A DNA stretch of 64,000 nucleotides from Thermoleophilia bacterium (GCA_025928515.1 JAICJI010000002.1:1-64000), one strand, 5' to 3'. Counted from the stretch's first letter, positions 40,688 to 49,766 are shown. A program made the numbers and translations. Notes: generated from the sequence alone by a model not told the origin.

Positions 40688-42596
40688 CTGGACCCCGAGC
40701 CCTGAGCGGGTCGAAGCCGCGACGCTGACGCGCTATCGCGAGTGGCTCAACGAGACGCGAAGCCTCCACCTCGAGGGCTACGCCGACCTCTGGCAGTGGT
40801 CGGTCGACGAGCTCGAGGGCTTCTGGGCCTCGATCTGGGAGTTCTTCGACGTCACGGCGAGCGAGCCGTACGAGCGGGTGCTCACCACCCACGAGATGCC
40901 CGGTGCCGAGTGGTTCCCGGGCGCGAAGCTCAGCTACGCCGAGCACGTCTTCCGCGGCCGGAACGACGACGAGGTCGCGATCCGGCACGCGTCGGAGCTG
41001 CGTCCGCTCGGCGAATGGACGTGGGGAGAGCTGCGCGCACAGGCGGGGGCGGTCGCGGCGGCGCTCCGCGAGGCGGGCGTGGTGGCCGGGGATCGCGTCG
41101 CCGCCTACCTCCCGAACATCCCCGAGACGGTCGCCGCCTTCCTCGGCTGCGCGAGCATCGGCGCCACGTGGTCGAGCTGCGCGCCGGAGTTCGGCGTCCG
41201 CAGCGTCGTCGACCGGTTTGCCCAGATCGAGCCGAAGGTGCTGCTCGCCGTCGACGGCTACCGCTACGGCGGCAAGGACTTCGACCGGGCCGACACGATC
41301 GCGGCGCTGCAGCAGGAGCTGCCGACGGTCGAGCGCACGCTCGTCGTCCCGTATCTCGACGGTGGAAAGTGGGAGCTGCCGTCCGCCGAGCTCGAGCTCG
41401 CCCAGCTTCCGTTCGACCATCCGCTCTGGGTGCTGTACAGCTCGGGCACGACCGGCCTGCCGAAGGCGATCGTCCACGGCCAGGGCGGGATCCTGCTCGA
41501 GCACCTGAAGAAGCTGCGCCTCCACGTCGACGCTCGGGCGGGCGACCGGCTCTTCTGGTTCACGACGACCGGCTGGATGATGTGGAACTTCCTCCTCGGC
41601 GGCCTGCTCTCCGACGCTTCGATCGTCCTCTTCGACGGCAATCCGGCGTATCCGGACCTCGGGACGCTCTGGGACCTCGCCGACGCCGCCGAGATCACGT
41701 GCTTCGGCACGAGCGCCGGTTACATCACTTCCTGCCAGAAAGCGGGGCTCGCGCCTCGAGCGGGCCGAGATCTCTCCAGGCTCGACAGGGTCGGCTCGAC
41801 CGGCTCGCCGCTCGCGCCGGAGGGCTTCGACTGGGTACGCGACAATCTCGGCGAGGACGTCTGGCTCTTCTCCACCTCGGGCGGCACCGACGCTTGCACT
41901 GCGTTCGTCGGCGGCGTGCCGACGCTGCCGGTCTACCGCGGCGAGCTGCAGGCGCGTGCGCTCGGCACGAAGGTCGAGGCCTGGAGCGACGACGGCCGTC
42001 CCCTCGTCAACGAGGTCGGTGAGCTCGTGATCACCGAGCCGATGCCGTCGATGCCTCTCTATCTGTGGGGCGACGAGGACGGCTCGCGCTATCGCGAGAG
42101 CTATTTCTCCACGTTCCCCGGCGTCTGGCGGCACGGCGACTGGATCGAGATCACCGACCGCGGCACGGCGATCATCACCGGCCGCTCCGACGCGACGATC
42201 AACCGCGGCGGCGTGCGGATGGGGACGAGCGAGCTCTATCGCAGCGTGCTCGCGCTCGCCGAGGTGACCGACGCGCTCGTCGTCGACATCTCGGAGGGCG
42301 ACGAGCTCCGCATGTCCCTGTTCGTCGTGTTGCGCGACGGCGAGGAGCTCGACGACGCGCTCGCCGCGGAGATACGCCGTCGGATTCGCGAGGACTGCTC
42401 GCCGCGGCACGTTCCCGACGAGATCGTCGTCGCGCCGCAGATCCCGCGCACGCTCTCGGGCAAGATCCTCGAGGTGCCGGTGAAGCGGCTCCTGATGGGC
42501 GCTTCGATCGAAGAGGTGGCGAGCCGCGAGTCGCTCGCGAATCCGGAGGCGCTCGACTGGTTCGATCGACTTGCGGCCGAAGGGCCGGGTTCCTAA
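40665..42596 (+). CDS. Acetoacetyl-CoA synthetase
   Basis: A 643-aa ANL-superfamily ligase that activates acetoacetate through an acyl-adenylate. N-terminal WTPSPERVEAATLTRYREWL and WQWSVDELEGFWASIWEFFD are characteristic of acetoacetyl-CoA synthetases. The P-loop is LYSSGTTGLPKAIVHGQGG, the adenylate motif region includes RGGVRMGTSELYR, and the C-terminal catalytic lysine is in LSGKILEVPVKRLLMG. The GTG at 40665 is needed because the conserved WTPSPER begins only eight residues later. It sits in a perfect hairpin and lacks a well-spaced Shine-Dalgarno. Links to ketone-body or leucine-type carbon entry. Confidence 0.92.
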   Translation: MASTPPIVWTPSPERVEAATLTRYREWLNETRSLHLEGYADLWQWSVDELEGFWASIWEFFDVTASEPYERVLTTHEMPGAEWFPGAKLSYAEHVFRGRNDDEVAIRHASELRPLGEWTWGELRAQAGAVAAALREAGVVAGDRVAAYLPNIPETVAAFLGCASIGATWSSCAPEFGVRSVVDRFAQIEPKVLLAVDGYRYGGKDFDRADTIAALQQELPTVERTLVVPYLDGGKWELPSAELELAQLPFDHPLWVLYSSGTTGLPKAIVHGQGGILLEHLKKLRLHVDARAGDRLFWFTTTGWMMWNFLLGGLLSDASIVLFDGNPAYPDLGTLWDLADAAEITCFGTSAGYITSCQKAGLAPRAGRDLSRLDRVGSTGSPLAPEGFDWVRDNLGEDVWLFSTSGGTDACTAFVGGVPTLPVYRGELQARALGTKVEAWSDDGRPLVNEVGELVITEPMPSMPLYLWGDEDGSRYRESYFSTFPGVWRHGDWIEITDRGTAIITGRSDATINRGGVRMGTSELYRSVLALAEVTDALVVDISEGDELRMSLFVVLRDGEELDDALAAEIRRRIREDCSPRHVPDEIVVAPQIPRTLSGKILEVPVKRLLMGASIEEVASRESLANPEALDWFDRLAAEGPGS

Positions 42597-42635
42597 CTTT
42601 CCCGGCAGTAGTCCGTCACAAGCTTTCGAGGAGAA

Positions 42636-43076
42636 GTGTCTTTCTTGGCCACAGATTGTGCTCGCGCACGCGAGTCTGTTTCGGTTCAGCTCGACGGTGA
42701 GCTGCCGGAGCTCGAGCTGGACCGCCTCGAGACCCACCTTCGGATCTGCCCGGAATGCTCGGCCTGGGCGGGTCAGGTGCGGGACATAACGCAGCAACTC
42801 CGGGGGGCCGCTCTCGAGGTGCCGGCGGAGAGCTGCGTGCTGCCGCAGCGCTCACGGAGATGGGCAGTGAGCTCCGCAGTGGCGCTCGCCTCGGCGGCGG
42901 CTGTGGTCGCGACGATGTTCGTCACGCCCGGACGGCACGCGTCCGTGGTGCCCTATCGCACGTCGCCGGTGACGCGGCTCGCAACCCAGCGTCTCGTCAT
43001 CAGCCGCGTAGTGCGGCTCGAAGACGGCATCTATGCCCCGTCGAGCGCGACGCCCAGCGGCTTCCAGCCCATTTGA
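42636..43076 (+). CDS. Zinc-containing anti-sigma-like membrane protein (zf-HC2), orphan
   Basis: A 146-aa protein with an N-terminal putative zinc finger of the anti-sigma type: LETHLRICPECSAWAGQV supplies H-x3-C-x2-C. One transmembrane segment (SSAVALASAAAVVATMFV, about residues 79-97) follows, then a roughly 50-residue extracytoplasmic tail. Proteins of this design hold ECF sigma factors at the membrane. No sigma gene is adjacent; the ECF gene in this window is 13 kb away. GTG start with GAGGAG upstream. Confidence 0.75.
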   Translation: MSFLATDCARARESVSVQLDGELPELELDRLETHLRICPECSAWAGQVRDITQQLRGAALEVPAESCVLPQRSRRWAVSSAVALASAAAVVATMFVTPGRHASVVPYRTSPVTRLATQRLVISRVVRLEDGIYAPSSATPSGFQPI

Positions 43077-43222
43077 CCGCCCGCGCGCTCGCGTTCTTAG
43101 CGACTTCTAACTAAGCTCCCCGCCGGTCGTCTAAAGCACTTGACGGGCGCTCCATGGAGCGTCGGAGCGAGTTGGCGCCGCCGTCCAGGCTCCCGGCGCG
43201 CACCGAACGGAGGGTAAACCTA
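43077..43222. promoter_or_regulatory. Control region before the peptide importer operon, with 14-bp palindrome
   Basis: A 146-bp gap. TTGACG at 43140-43145 could be a -35 element. CGCTCCATGGAGCG at 43148-43161 is a perfect palindrome lying in what would be the spacer, a classic place for a repressor site. GGAGGG about 10 nt before ATG 43223 is the ribosome site. Confidence 0.4.
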
Positions 43223-44965
43223 ATGCATAGACGGGTCTGGTTCCTCGCGGCTGCTGCCGCCGGCGTGCTTGCACTGGCCGGCTCCGCTGCCGCGATGACG
43301 GTCTCGAAGCCGAGCTCGGTCCACCGGGCTTCGGTGTTGGCCCCATTGGCCGGCGTTCCGCGCACACCCGCGGCGCGCGCGGCCAAGAAGACCATGGTCT
43401 TCGGCCTCGAGCAGACTGTCACCGGCTTCAACACTCTCGAAGCCGACGAGAACGCGTACTACGCCGCCATCGTGGCTGGGTACCCGATTATCCGCGGCAC
43501 CTACCTGGTCGACCAGAACGGCAACTACCACTTCGACCTGGCGTCGAAGGTGAAGGCGACCAGCAAGTACCTCAAGATCTGGATCAGGAAGAACGCCAAC
43601 TGGAACTGGCTTGGCCACAAGGCCCGCCCGGTCACTTCGGCGGACTTCATCTACACGTGGAAGCAGATCATGGACCCGCACAACAATCCGGCGTCCACGA
43701 CCGGCTACTCGAACATCCTGCGGGCCAAGGCCAACGGTAAGAAGGCCGTGACCTTCTTCTGGAAGAAGGGCCAGCCGTTCGCCGATTACCGCGACCTGTT
43801 CAGTGAGATCCTGCCGGGCTTCGCGCTGAAGGGCCAGGCGTTCAACGACTACTGGCACAACTGCGTGTGCGGTAACGACGGTCATCCGGTCTCGGACGGC
43901 CCGTTCTATATGTCCGGCTACCACCAGGATCAGGACATCACGCTGAAGCAGAACCCGAAGTGGTACGGCAAGAAGTCGGGTCTCACTTCGATCGTGTTCC
44001 GGATCATCACCGACACGAACTCCGAGATTCAGGCGATGCGCGGCGGCGAGGTCGACGCGATCAACCCGTCTCCGGAGTCGGCTCTGTCGACGCTCGTGCA
44101 TCAGAAGAACCTGGCGTACAGCGCCGTCCCGGGCTTCACGCAGGAGCACTGGGATCTCGAGGTCGGCCCGCAGGGCGCGCCTCTGCTGAAGAAGCAGTTC
44201 GTTCGGGCCGCGATCGCTGAGGGCATGAACCGGCAGTCGCTGATCAAGGCGCTGTACGGCTCGATCGCTCCCGGCCTCAAGCCGCTGGACAACCCTGAGT
44301 ACGAGATCGGCACGAACGCCACCGGCAAGTTCGCGTACTTCCACAAGTACAACTTCAACCCGAAGAACGCGATCAAGCTGATGAAGGCCCACGGGTGCAC
44401 GGGTGGCCCGTCTGCCCCGAGTAGCAGCAACACGAAGATCTGGACCTGCGGCGGCCAGAAGGCCGAGTTCCGCTTCGGCACGACTACTCGCGCGTCCCGC
44501 GTGACGAGCAGCCAGATCTTCCAGCAGCAGCTGTTGGCCGTCGGGATCAAGATCGACCCGAACATCCAGGATCCCGCGACGTTCTTCGGCACCTATCTGC
44601 CGAACGCCAACTTCGACATCGGCGAGTACGCCTGGATCGGTGGCCCGGATCCGTCCGGTTTCGACGCCATCTACCAGTGCTTCAACTCGGCGAAGAACCT
44701 TGGCGGCTCGAACTACAAGCGCTACTGCAACCACAAGGTCGACAAGCTCATCCGGAAGGCCGATGTCAACCTGAACGCGACGACGCGGACGGCCCAGTAC
44801 CAGGCGGCCGCCAAGCTCATCGCGAATCAGATCGCGGTCATCCCGCTGTACGCGAGCCCGTCGATCTTCGTGTACAAGAAGGCGATCAAGGGCGCGGCTG
44901 CGTCGAACAACCCGACGAACGAGGGTCCGACGTGGAACGTCCAGAACTGGAAGTGGAGTTCGTAA
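43223..44965 (+). CDS. ABC transporter substrate-binding protein, family 5 (peptide/opine/nickel type)
   Basis: Exported solute-binding protein, 580 aa. Signal peptide MHRRVWFLAAAAAGVLALAG, with cleavage expected near residues 24-26. The family 5 profile is seen in the early YLVDQNGNYHFDLASKVKA, then ARPVTSADFIYTWKQIMDP (compare the usual P-L-T-A-e-D-v-x-y-S/T-w-x-r). The C-terminal part has LIANQIAVIPLYASPSIFVY. The ATG at 43223 is preferred over GTG/ATG at 43154 because of the signal peptide and GGAGGG. Followed by a long hairpin before the permease genes. The ligand is probably an oligopeptide or small peptide-like compound. Confidence 0.9.
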   Translation: MHRRVWFLAAAAAGVLALAGSAAAMTVSKPSSVHRASVLAPLAGVPRTPAARAAKKTMVFGLEQTVTGFNTLEADENAYYAAIVAGYPIIRGTYLVDQNGNYHFDLASKVKATSKYLKIWIRKNANWNWLGHKARPVTSADFIYTWKQIMDPHNNPASTTGYSNILRAKANGKKAVTFFWKKGQPFADYRDLFSEILPGFALKGQAFNDYWHNCVCGNDGHPVSDGPFYMSGYHQDQDITLKQNPKWYGKKSGLTSIVFRIITDTNSEIQAMRGGEVDAINPSPESALSTLVHQKNLAYSAVPGFTQEHWDLEVGPQGAPLLKKQFVRAAIAEGMNRQSLIKALYGSIAPGLKPLDNPEYEIGTNATGKFAYFHKYNFNPKNAIKLMKAHGCTGGPSAPSSSNTKIWTCGGQKAEFRFGTTTRASRVTSSQIFQQQLLAVGIKIDPNIQDPATFFGTYLPNANFDIGEYAWIGGPDPSGFDAIYQCFNSAKNLGGSNYKRYCNHKVDKLIRKADVNLNATTRTAQYQAAAKLIANQIAVIPLYASPSIFVYKKAIKGAAASNNPTNEGPTWNVQNWKWSS

Positions 44966-44984
44966 CCACTAGGTAGGGAACCAC

Positions 44985-45046
44985 AGAGCGACAACGAATC
45001 CGGATCCGCGCCCGCTCCGGCGGGCGCGGATCCGGTGTCGCTCTTT
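44985..45046 (+). terminator. Long hairpin terminator/attenuator after family 5 binding-protein gene
   Basis: An inner stem CGGATCCGCGCCCGC pairs with its complement around a TCCG loop (45001-45034). It is extended by outer arms AGAGCGACA and TGTCGCTCT, then CTCTTTC. It lies between the binding-protein and dppB-like genes, as at 5246, and would lower permease transcript relative to the binding protein. Confidence 0.75.
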
Positions 45047-45069
45047 CACCAACCGGAAGAGAGAATCCG

Positions 45070-46038
45070 ATGCTCACGTACATCGCCAGGCGGGTGCTCT
45101 ACAGCATTCCTGTCCTGCTCCTCTCCTCGTTTCTCAGCTTCCTCTTCGTCTCCTACGCCGGGAACCCGATCGCGCTCTTGCGGCAGAACCCACGGGTCTC
45201 GCACCAGACGCTGATCAATCTGACTCACCAGATGCATCTGGATAAGCCGGTGATCGTGCGCTACTTCTATTGGCTGCACGATGTTTTCGCCGACAAGCTC
45301 GGCAATTCCCTCATCACGCTGCAGCCGATCTGGCCTCAGATCACGCGGACGATGAGCCATACGGCGCAGGTGATCATCATCTCGGAGGGTCTCGCGATCA
45401 TGCTCGGCATCGCGGTCGGGATCTACTCCGCGATCCGCCAGTACTCGATCTTCGACTACATGTTCACGTCGATCAGCTTCTTCGGCTTCGCATTGCCGAC
45501 GTTCTGGCTCGCGCTCCTGCTGCAGATCGCGTTCACGGACATCTTCCTGCACTGGAACGTCCGGATCTTCTACACGTCGGGCCTGAACAGCAATCCCGGC
45601 GGGTCTGCGTGGTCGATCGACCGGCTGCAGCACATCGCGCTGCCGGTGATGACCCTCCTCATCATCAGCTTCGCGCTCTACAGCCGCTACATGCGCGCTT
45701 CGATGCTCGACGTGATCAACAGCGACTACGTGCGAACCGCGCGCGCGAAAGGCGTGCCGGAGTGGAAGGTGATCATGCGTCACGTCTTCCGCAACGCGCT
45801 CATACCCATCACGACCGTGACGGCGCTCAACATCGGCGGTCTGCTCGGCGGCGCGATCGTCACCGAGACCGTCTTCTCGCTGGACGGCATCGGCTTCTGG
45901 TTCGTGCAGGCGCTCAACGCCAAGGATCTCTACGAGGTGATGGCCTATCTCGTCGTCACGTCGGTCATAATCGTGCTCTTCAACCTGATCGCGGACGTCA
46001 CGTACGGCTTCCTCGATCCGCGCATCCGTTATGACTGA
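45070..46038 (+). CDS. dppB: Dipeptide/oligopeptide ABC permease DppB-like
   Basis: A 322-aa permease with six membrane spans. N-terminal MLTYIARRVLYSIPVLLL is typical, as is QMHLDKPVIVRYFYWLHDV before the second helix. The EAA coupling loop is DYVRTARAKGVPEWKVIMRH, followed by NALIPITTVTALNIGGLLGG and C-terminal LIADVTYGFLDPRIRYD. Its Shine-Dalgarno GGAAGAGAG is just upstream; the end overlaps dppC by 8 bp. Confidence 0.92.
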   Translation: MLTYIARRVLYSIPVLLLSSFLSFLFVSYAGNPIALLRQNPRVSHQTLINLTHQMHLDKPVIVRYFYWLHDVFADKLGNSLITLQPIWPQITRTMSHTAQVIIISEGLAIMLGIAVGIYSAIRQYSIFDYMFTSISFFGFALPTFWLALLLQIAFTDIFLHWNVRIFYTSGLNSNPGGSAWSIDRLQHIALPVMTLLIISFALYSRYMRASMLDVINSDYVRTARAKGVPEWKVIMRHVFRNALIPITTVTALNIGGLLGGAIVTETVFSLDGIGFWFVQALNAKDLYEVMAYLVVTSVIIVLFNLIADVTYGFLDPRIRYD

Positions 46039-47008
46039 GTCGAGTCTTCCGTCTTCCCCGACACCACCGAGCTCGACGCCGGCGCGCGATCCGGTCGCGC
46101 CGCCGTCGGGGCCGGTCGAGGGGACGCTCGAGGCGGGACTCCAGCTCAAGGTTCGCAGCCAGTGGTCGTACGCACGCATGCGCTTCTTCCGGCACCGCCT
46201 CGCGCTGCTTGGGCTCTTCGGTTTGGTGGTGATCTTCGGCGCCGGCATCTTCGCGAACTACATTGCGCCGGGCGGGTTCTCCGCGATCAACCTCGCCGAC
46301 AGTCAGCTCCTCGCGCATCCGTCCTCGGCGCATCTCTTCGGCACGGACGAGATCGGCCGCAATGAGTTCAACCGCGTCATCTGGGGGATCAGGACCTCGA
46401 TGGAGGTCGGCGTCTTCGTCGCTGCCGTCTCGTCGCTGATCGGGTTGTTCGTCGGGGCGGTCGCCGGCTACTACGGGGGCTGGATCGACAACCTCCTCAT
46501 GCGACTCACCGACCTCGTGCTCACGCTTCCCGCGCTCGCCATCCTGCTCACGGCTTCCGCGCTACTCGGTCAGGGGAGCCAGTGGCGCATCTCGGGCATC
46601 CTCGTCGCCTTCTTCTGGACGGGCATCGCCCGTGTCGTCCGAGGTGTCTACCTCTCGTTACGCGAGAAGGAGTACGTGGAAGCCGCGAAGGCATCCGGCG
46701 CCGGCGACATGCGCCTGATGTTCAGGCACATCCTCCCGAACACGCTCGGCCCGATCATCGTCAACGGGACGCTCGCCGTCGGCACGGCGATCCTGGTCGA
46801 GGCGGCACTCTCCTTCCTCAACCTCGGGATCAAGCCGCCGACGCCGTCCCTCGGCGGGCTCATCAACGCCGCTCAGGCGTACCCGCAGCAGTGGTGGCTG
46901 ACCATCTTCCCCGGCGTCACGATCGTCCTCATCGTGCTCTGCGTCAATTTCGTCGGAGACGGCCTCCGGGACGCACTCGATCCGACCCAGAGGAGGGTGC
47001 GTGCCTGA
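46031..47008 (+). CDS. dppC: Dipeptide/oligopeptide ABC permease DppC-like
   Basis: A 325-aa partner permease. A Pro/Ser-rich cytoplasmic lead of about 40 residues precedes RMRFFRHRLALLGLFGLV. The typical periplasmic FGTDEIGRNEFNRVIWGI and the EAA loop EYVEAAKASGAGDMRLMFRH are present, then ILPNTLGPIIVNGTLAVGTA. C-terminal NFVGDGLRDALDPTQRR is the family ending. Overlaps dppB and dppD by 8 bp each. Confidence 0.92.
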   Translation: MTESSLPSSPTPPSSTPARDPVAPPSGPVEGTLEAGLQLKVRSQWSYARMRFFRHRLALLGLFGLVVIFGAGIFANYIAPGGFSAINLADSQLLAHPSSAHLFGTDEIGRNEFNRVIWGIRTSMEVGVFVAAVSSLIGLFVGAVAGYYGGWIDNLLMRLTDLVLTLPALAILLTASALLGQGSQWRISGILVAFFWTGIARVVRGVYLSLREKEYVEAAKASGAGDMRLMFRHILPNTLGPIIVNGTLAVGTAILVEAALSFLNLGIKPPTPSLGGLINAAQAYPQQWWLTIFPGVTIVLIVLCVNFVGDGLRDALDPTQRRVRA

Positions 47009-48020
47009 TCCGGTGCTCTCGATCCGAGATCTCGTCGTCGAGTTCAAGACCGAGGACGGCATCGTCCACGCCGTGGACGGCGTCTCCTACGATCTCTTCC
47101 CCGGCGAGACCCTCGGGATCGTCGGCGAGTCCGGGTCAGGCAAGAGCGTCTCGACGCTCGCTCTGCTCGGGCTGATCCCACAGCCGCCCGGGCGGATCGT
47201 CAGCGGCACCGCGGATTTCAAGGGCCGCGACTTGCTGAAGCTCAAGAAGAAGGAGCTGCGCCGCGTTCGCGGGAACGAGGTCGCGATGGTCTTCCAGGAT
47301 CCGATGACGTCGCTCAACCCGGTCCTGACGGTCGGCAACCAGCTCGGCGAGTCGATCAGGACGCACTTTCCGGACGAGAAGAAAGAGGTCGTGAAAGAGC
47401 GCGTCATCGACCTGTTGAAGCTCGTGGGAGTCCCCAACGCGGAGACGCGCTACGCCCAGTACCCGCACGAGTTCTCGGGCGGTATGCGGCAGCGCGCGAT
47501 GATCGCGATGTCGATCACGAACTCGCCGGCGCTACTGATCGCCGACGAGCCCACCACTGCGCTCGACGTGACGATTCAGGCGCAGGTGCTCGAGGTGCTC
47601 AGGCGCGTGCAGGCCGAGACCCATGCGGCGACGATCCTGATCACGCACGACCTCGGCATCGTCGCCGAGATGTGCGACCGCGTCCTCGTCATGTACGCCG
47701 GTCACATCGTCGAATCGGGTGACGTTGAGACGATCTTCCGAGCGCCGCGGCACCCGTACACGATCGGCCTCATGGACAGCCTGCCGAAGGTGACGGAGGA
47801 CGAGGAGTGGCTGCGTCCGATCACCGGGTCGCCCCCCTCGCTCATCGACCTCCCGCCGGGTTGCCCGTTTCACCCGCGCTGCTTCCTCGCCCGTGAGCGC
47901 TGCCGGCAGGAGAATCCGCCGCTCGCGCCGGTCGAGGGCTCCGCGCACCAGAGCGCGTGTCACTTCTCGGACGAGCTGATCGGCCACAAGTCCAAGTTCT
48001 CGCAGGAGGCCGTGGCGTGA
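47001..48020 (+). CDS. dppD: Dipeptide/oligopeptide ABC ATPase DppD-like
   Basis: A 339-aa ATPase. Walker A GESGSGKSVSTLAL, Q-loop AMVFQDPMTSLNPVLTVG, signature EFSGGMRQRAMIAMS, Walker B LLIADEPTTALDV, H-loop LITHDLGIVAEMC. The C-terminal oligopeptide-family extension with Cys residues (PPGCPFHPRCFLARERCRQE, later SACHF) can hold an Fe-S cluster in some homologues. GTG start inside the dppC end. Confidence 0.94.
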   Translation: MPDPVLSIRDLVVEFKTEDGIVHAVDGVSYDLFPGETLGIVGESGSGKSVSTLALLGLIPQPPGRIVSGTADFKGRDLLKLKKKELRRVRGNEVAMVFQDPMTSLNPVLTVGNQLGESIRTHFPDEKKEVVKERVIDLLKLVGVPNAETRYAQYPHEFSGGMRQRAMIAMSITNSPALLIADEPTTALDVTIQAQVLEVLRRVQAETHAATILITHDLGIVAEMCDRVLVMYAGHIVESGDVETIFRAPRHPYTIGLMDSLPKVTEDEEWLRPITGSPPSLIDLPPGCPFHPRCFLARERCRQENPPLAPVEGSAHQSACHFSDELIGHKSKFSQEAVA

Positions 48021-49090
48021 GCGCCGAGGCTGCGGCGATCCATCAGCGGGCGGACCAGGGCGAGGAGATCCTCCGCGTCGAGTCGCTCGTCAAATACTTC
48101 CCCATCCACGCCGGGATCTTCAAGAGCACGGTCGGGCACATCCACGCCGTCGACGGCGTCGACCTGACGGTGAAGGCAGGCGAGACCCTCGGGCTCGTCG
48201 GCGAGTCCGGCTGCGGCAAGACGACGCTCTCGCGGACCCTGATCAAGCTGACCGAGCCCACCAAAGGCAAGATCATCTTCAACGGTCGCGACATCACGGG
48301 GCTGTCGCGCCGCCAGATGCGCGAGGTCCGGAGTGAGATGCAGATCGTCTTCCAGGACCCGTACGCGTCGCTCAACCCACGCATGACCGTCCGTGACATC
48401 GTCAGCGAGCCGCTCCGGATTCACGGTCGGCACAGCGGCGCCCAGGGGAAGTCACGGGTGGACGAGCTGCTGCGCGTCGTCGGGCTGTCGCCCGAGCACG
48501 CGAACCGCTTCCCACACGAGTTCTCGGGCGGTCAGCGGCAGCGCATCGGTGTCGCGCGTGCGCTTGCGCTCAACCCGCAGCTGATCATCCTCGACGAGCC
48601 CGTCTCGGCGCTCGACGTCTCGATTCGCGCGCAGGTGGTCAACCTGCTCGAGTCGCTGCAGCGCGACTTCGGCCTGACCTACATCTTCGTCGCGCACGAC
48701 CTGTCCGTCGTGCGGCACGTCTCCGACCGCGTGGCCGTGATGTACCTCGGCAAGGTGGTCGAGATCGGCACGAAGCACGACATCTACGAGCGGCCCTCGC
48801 ATCCGTACACGCAGGCGCTGCTGTCGGCGGTTCCCATCGAGGAGCCGGGCCAGCGTGGGAAGCGCGAGCGGATCGTGCTCGAGGGCGACGTCCCGAGTCC
48901 GGCCAACCCGCCGTCGGGTTGCCGCTTCCGCACGCGCTGCTGGAAGGCGCAGGCGATCTGCGCGGAGCAGGAGCCGGAGCTCGTCGACCGCGGCACGGGC
49001 CACCCGACCGCGTGTCACTTCGCCGAGGTCGTGAAGCCGCTCGACCTCGTCGCAGCGACGCCGGCATCTTCCGCGCCAGCCGAGAGCTAG
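48017..49090 (+). CDS. dppF: Dipeptide/oligopeptide ABC ATPase DppF-like
   Basis: A 357-aa ATPase. Walker [16 protein letters not shown]-loop [16 protein letters not shown], signature [16 protein letters not shown], Walker [16 protein letters not shown]-loop [14 protein letters not shown]. The C-terminal Cys-bearing extension is [23 protein letters not shown] start overlaps dppD by 4 bp. Last gene of the five-gene importer; convergent with a small minus-strand gene one base after its stop. Confidence 0.94.
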   Translation: MSAEAAAIHQRADQGEEILRVESLVKYFPIHAGIFKSTVGHIHAVDGVDLTVKAGETLGLVGESGCGKTTLSRTLIKLTEPTKGKIIFNGRDITGLSRRQMREVRSEMQIVFQDPYASLNPRMTVRDIVSEPLRIHGRHSGAQGKSRVDELLRVVGLSPEHANRFPHEFSGGQRQRIGVARALALNPQLIILDEPVSALDVSIRAQVVNLLESLQRDFGLTYIFVAHDLSVVRHVSDRVAVMYLGKVVEIGTKHDIYERPSHPYTQALLSAVPIEEPGQRGKRERIVLEGDVPSPANPPSGCRFRTRCWKAQAICAEQEPELVDRGTGHPTACHFAEVVKPLDLVAATPASSAPAES

Positions 49091-49291
49091 TTAGGGCGCG
49101 GCGACGTCCGGCACGCCGGCTGCCACCGCGGCGTCGGCAGTCATGGCTGCGTCCGCGGCCAGGGCCGCATCTGCGGCATGCGCACGCTCGGACTCCTTCT
49201 GAGCCCGCACGAGTAGCTCGTGCTCTACGCAATACGTACTGAGCGTGAAGGTCGAGCACCCCGGAAAAGCACAGCCGTGCAGCATCGGCAT
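49091..49291 (-). CDS. Small Cys/His protein with Ala-Asp repeat tail (66 aa)
   Basis: A 66-aa frame beginning MPMLHGCAFPGCSTFTLSTY and continuing CVEHELLVRAQ. It has C-x4-C, then a Cys-x2-His nine residues on, a probable single zinc site. The rest is a low-complexity tail of ADAALAADAAMTADAAVAAG type. No named family is recognised. The ATG at 49291 lies in a TTAAC direct-repeat region shared with the divergent lipoprotein gene. It might simply be an open frame; the clustered Cys/His residues favour a real gene. Confidence 0.55.
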   Translation of the reverse strand: MPMLHGCAFPGCSTFTLSTYCVEHELLVRAQKESERAHAADAALAADAAMTADAAVAAGVPDVAAP

Positions 49292-49306
49292 TAACAGGAG
49301 CTTAAC
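49291..49306. promoter_or_regulatory. TTAAC direct repeats in the divergent gap
   Basis: TTAAC occurs at 49291-49295 and 49302-49306, an 11-bp period, in unusually AT-rich sequence between divergent genes. Eleven-bp direct repeats are typical of OmpR/PhoB-family binding sites. With only two copies this stays a suggestion. Confidence 0.25.
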
Positions 49307-49343
49307 GGTTTTGGCCTCGCATTGCGAGGCTACGTTGGGCCGG

Positions 49344-49766
49344 ATGGCGGGTAGGGGAGTGAAGGTGTTGAGGATCGTCCTTGCGGTTGCCGTGCTCTCG
49401 GTCGTCGCGGCCGGTTGCGGTGGTGCTTCCCGTCCGCCGAGATCCGTCGACCGTGGAGTGCCGCCGGCGCTCGCGCGAGGTTGGGCGGCGCAGGCGGCGG
49501 CGATCGAGGCAGCCGCCGCCGGAGGGAACGATTGCAGCGCCCTGCGGCTCGCGAATGCTCTGCGCACCCAGGTCGTCGCGACGGAGCAAAAGGTGCCTCT
49601 TCGCCTCCGTTCTCCGCTCGTCACGGGTGTGAATGCGCTCGCTGCCCGCATCACGTGCACGCCGCCGACCGTGAAGAAGCCACCGAAGCCACCGAAGCCG
49701 CCGGACAAGCACGGCAAGCACGACCACCACGGTCACGGCCCCGGCGGGGACGGGAACGACCAGTGA
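49344..49766 (+). CDS. Putative lipoprotein with His/Pro/Lys-rich tail
   Basis: About 140 aa. The N-terminus VKVLRIVLAVAVLSVVAAGC forms a lipoprotein signal with a lipobox ending Ala-Ala-Gly-Cys. The mature part has a short helical region with two Cys (GGNDCSALRLANALRT and AARITCTPP), probably one disulfide. The tail KKPPKPPKPPDKHGKHDHHG is Pro/Lys then His/Gly rich and could bind metal or cell wall. ATG 49344 or GTG 49359 are possible starts. Its stop overlaps the kinase GTG by 4 bp, so a sensor or ligand role for the kinase is an inference from coupling. Confidence 0.7.
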   Translation: MAGRGVKVLRIVLAVAVLSVVAAGCGGASRPPRSVDRGVPPALARGWAAQAAAIEAAAAGGNDCSALRLANALRTQVVATEQKVPLRLRSPLVTGVNALAARITCTPPTVKKPPKPPKPPDKHGKHDHHGHGPGGDGNDQ

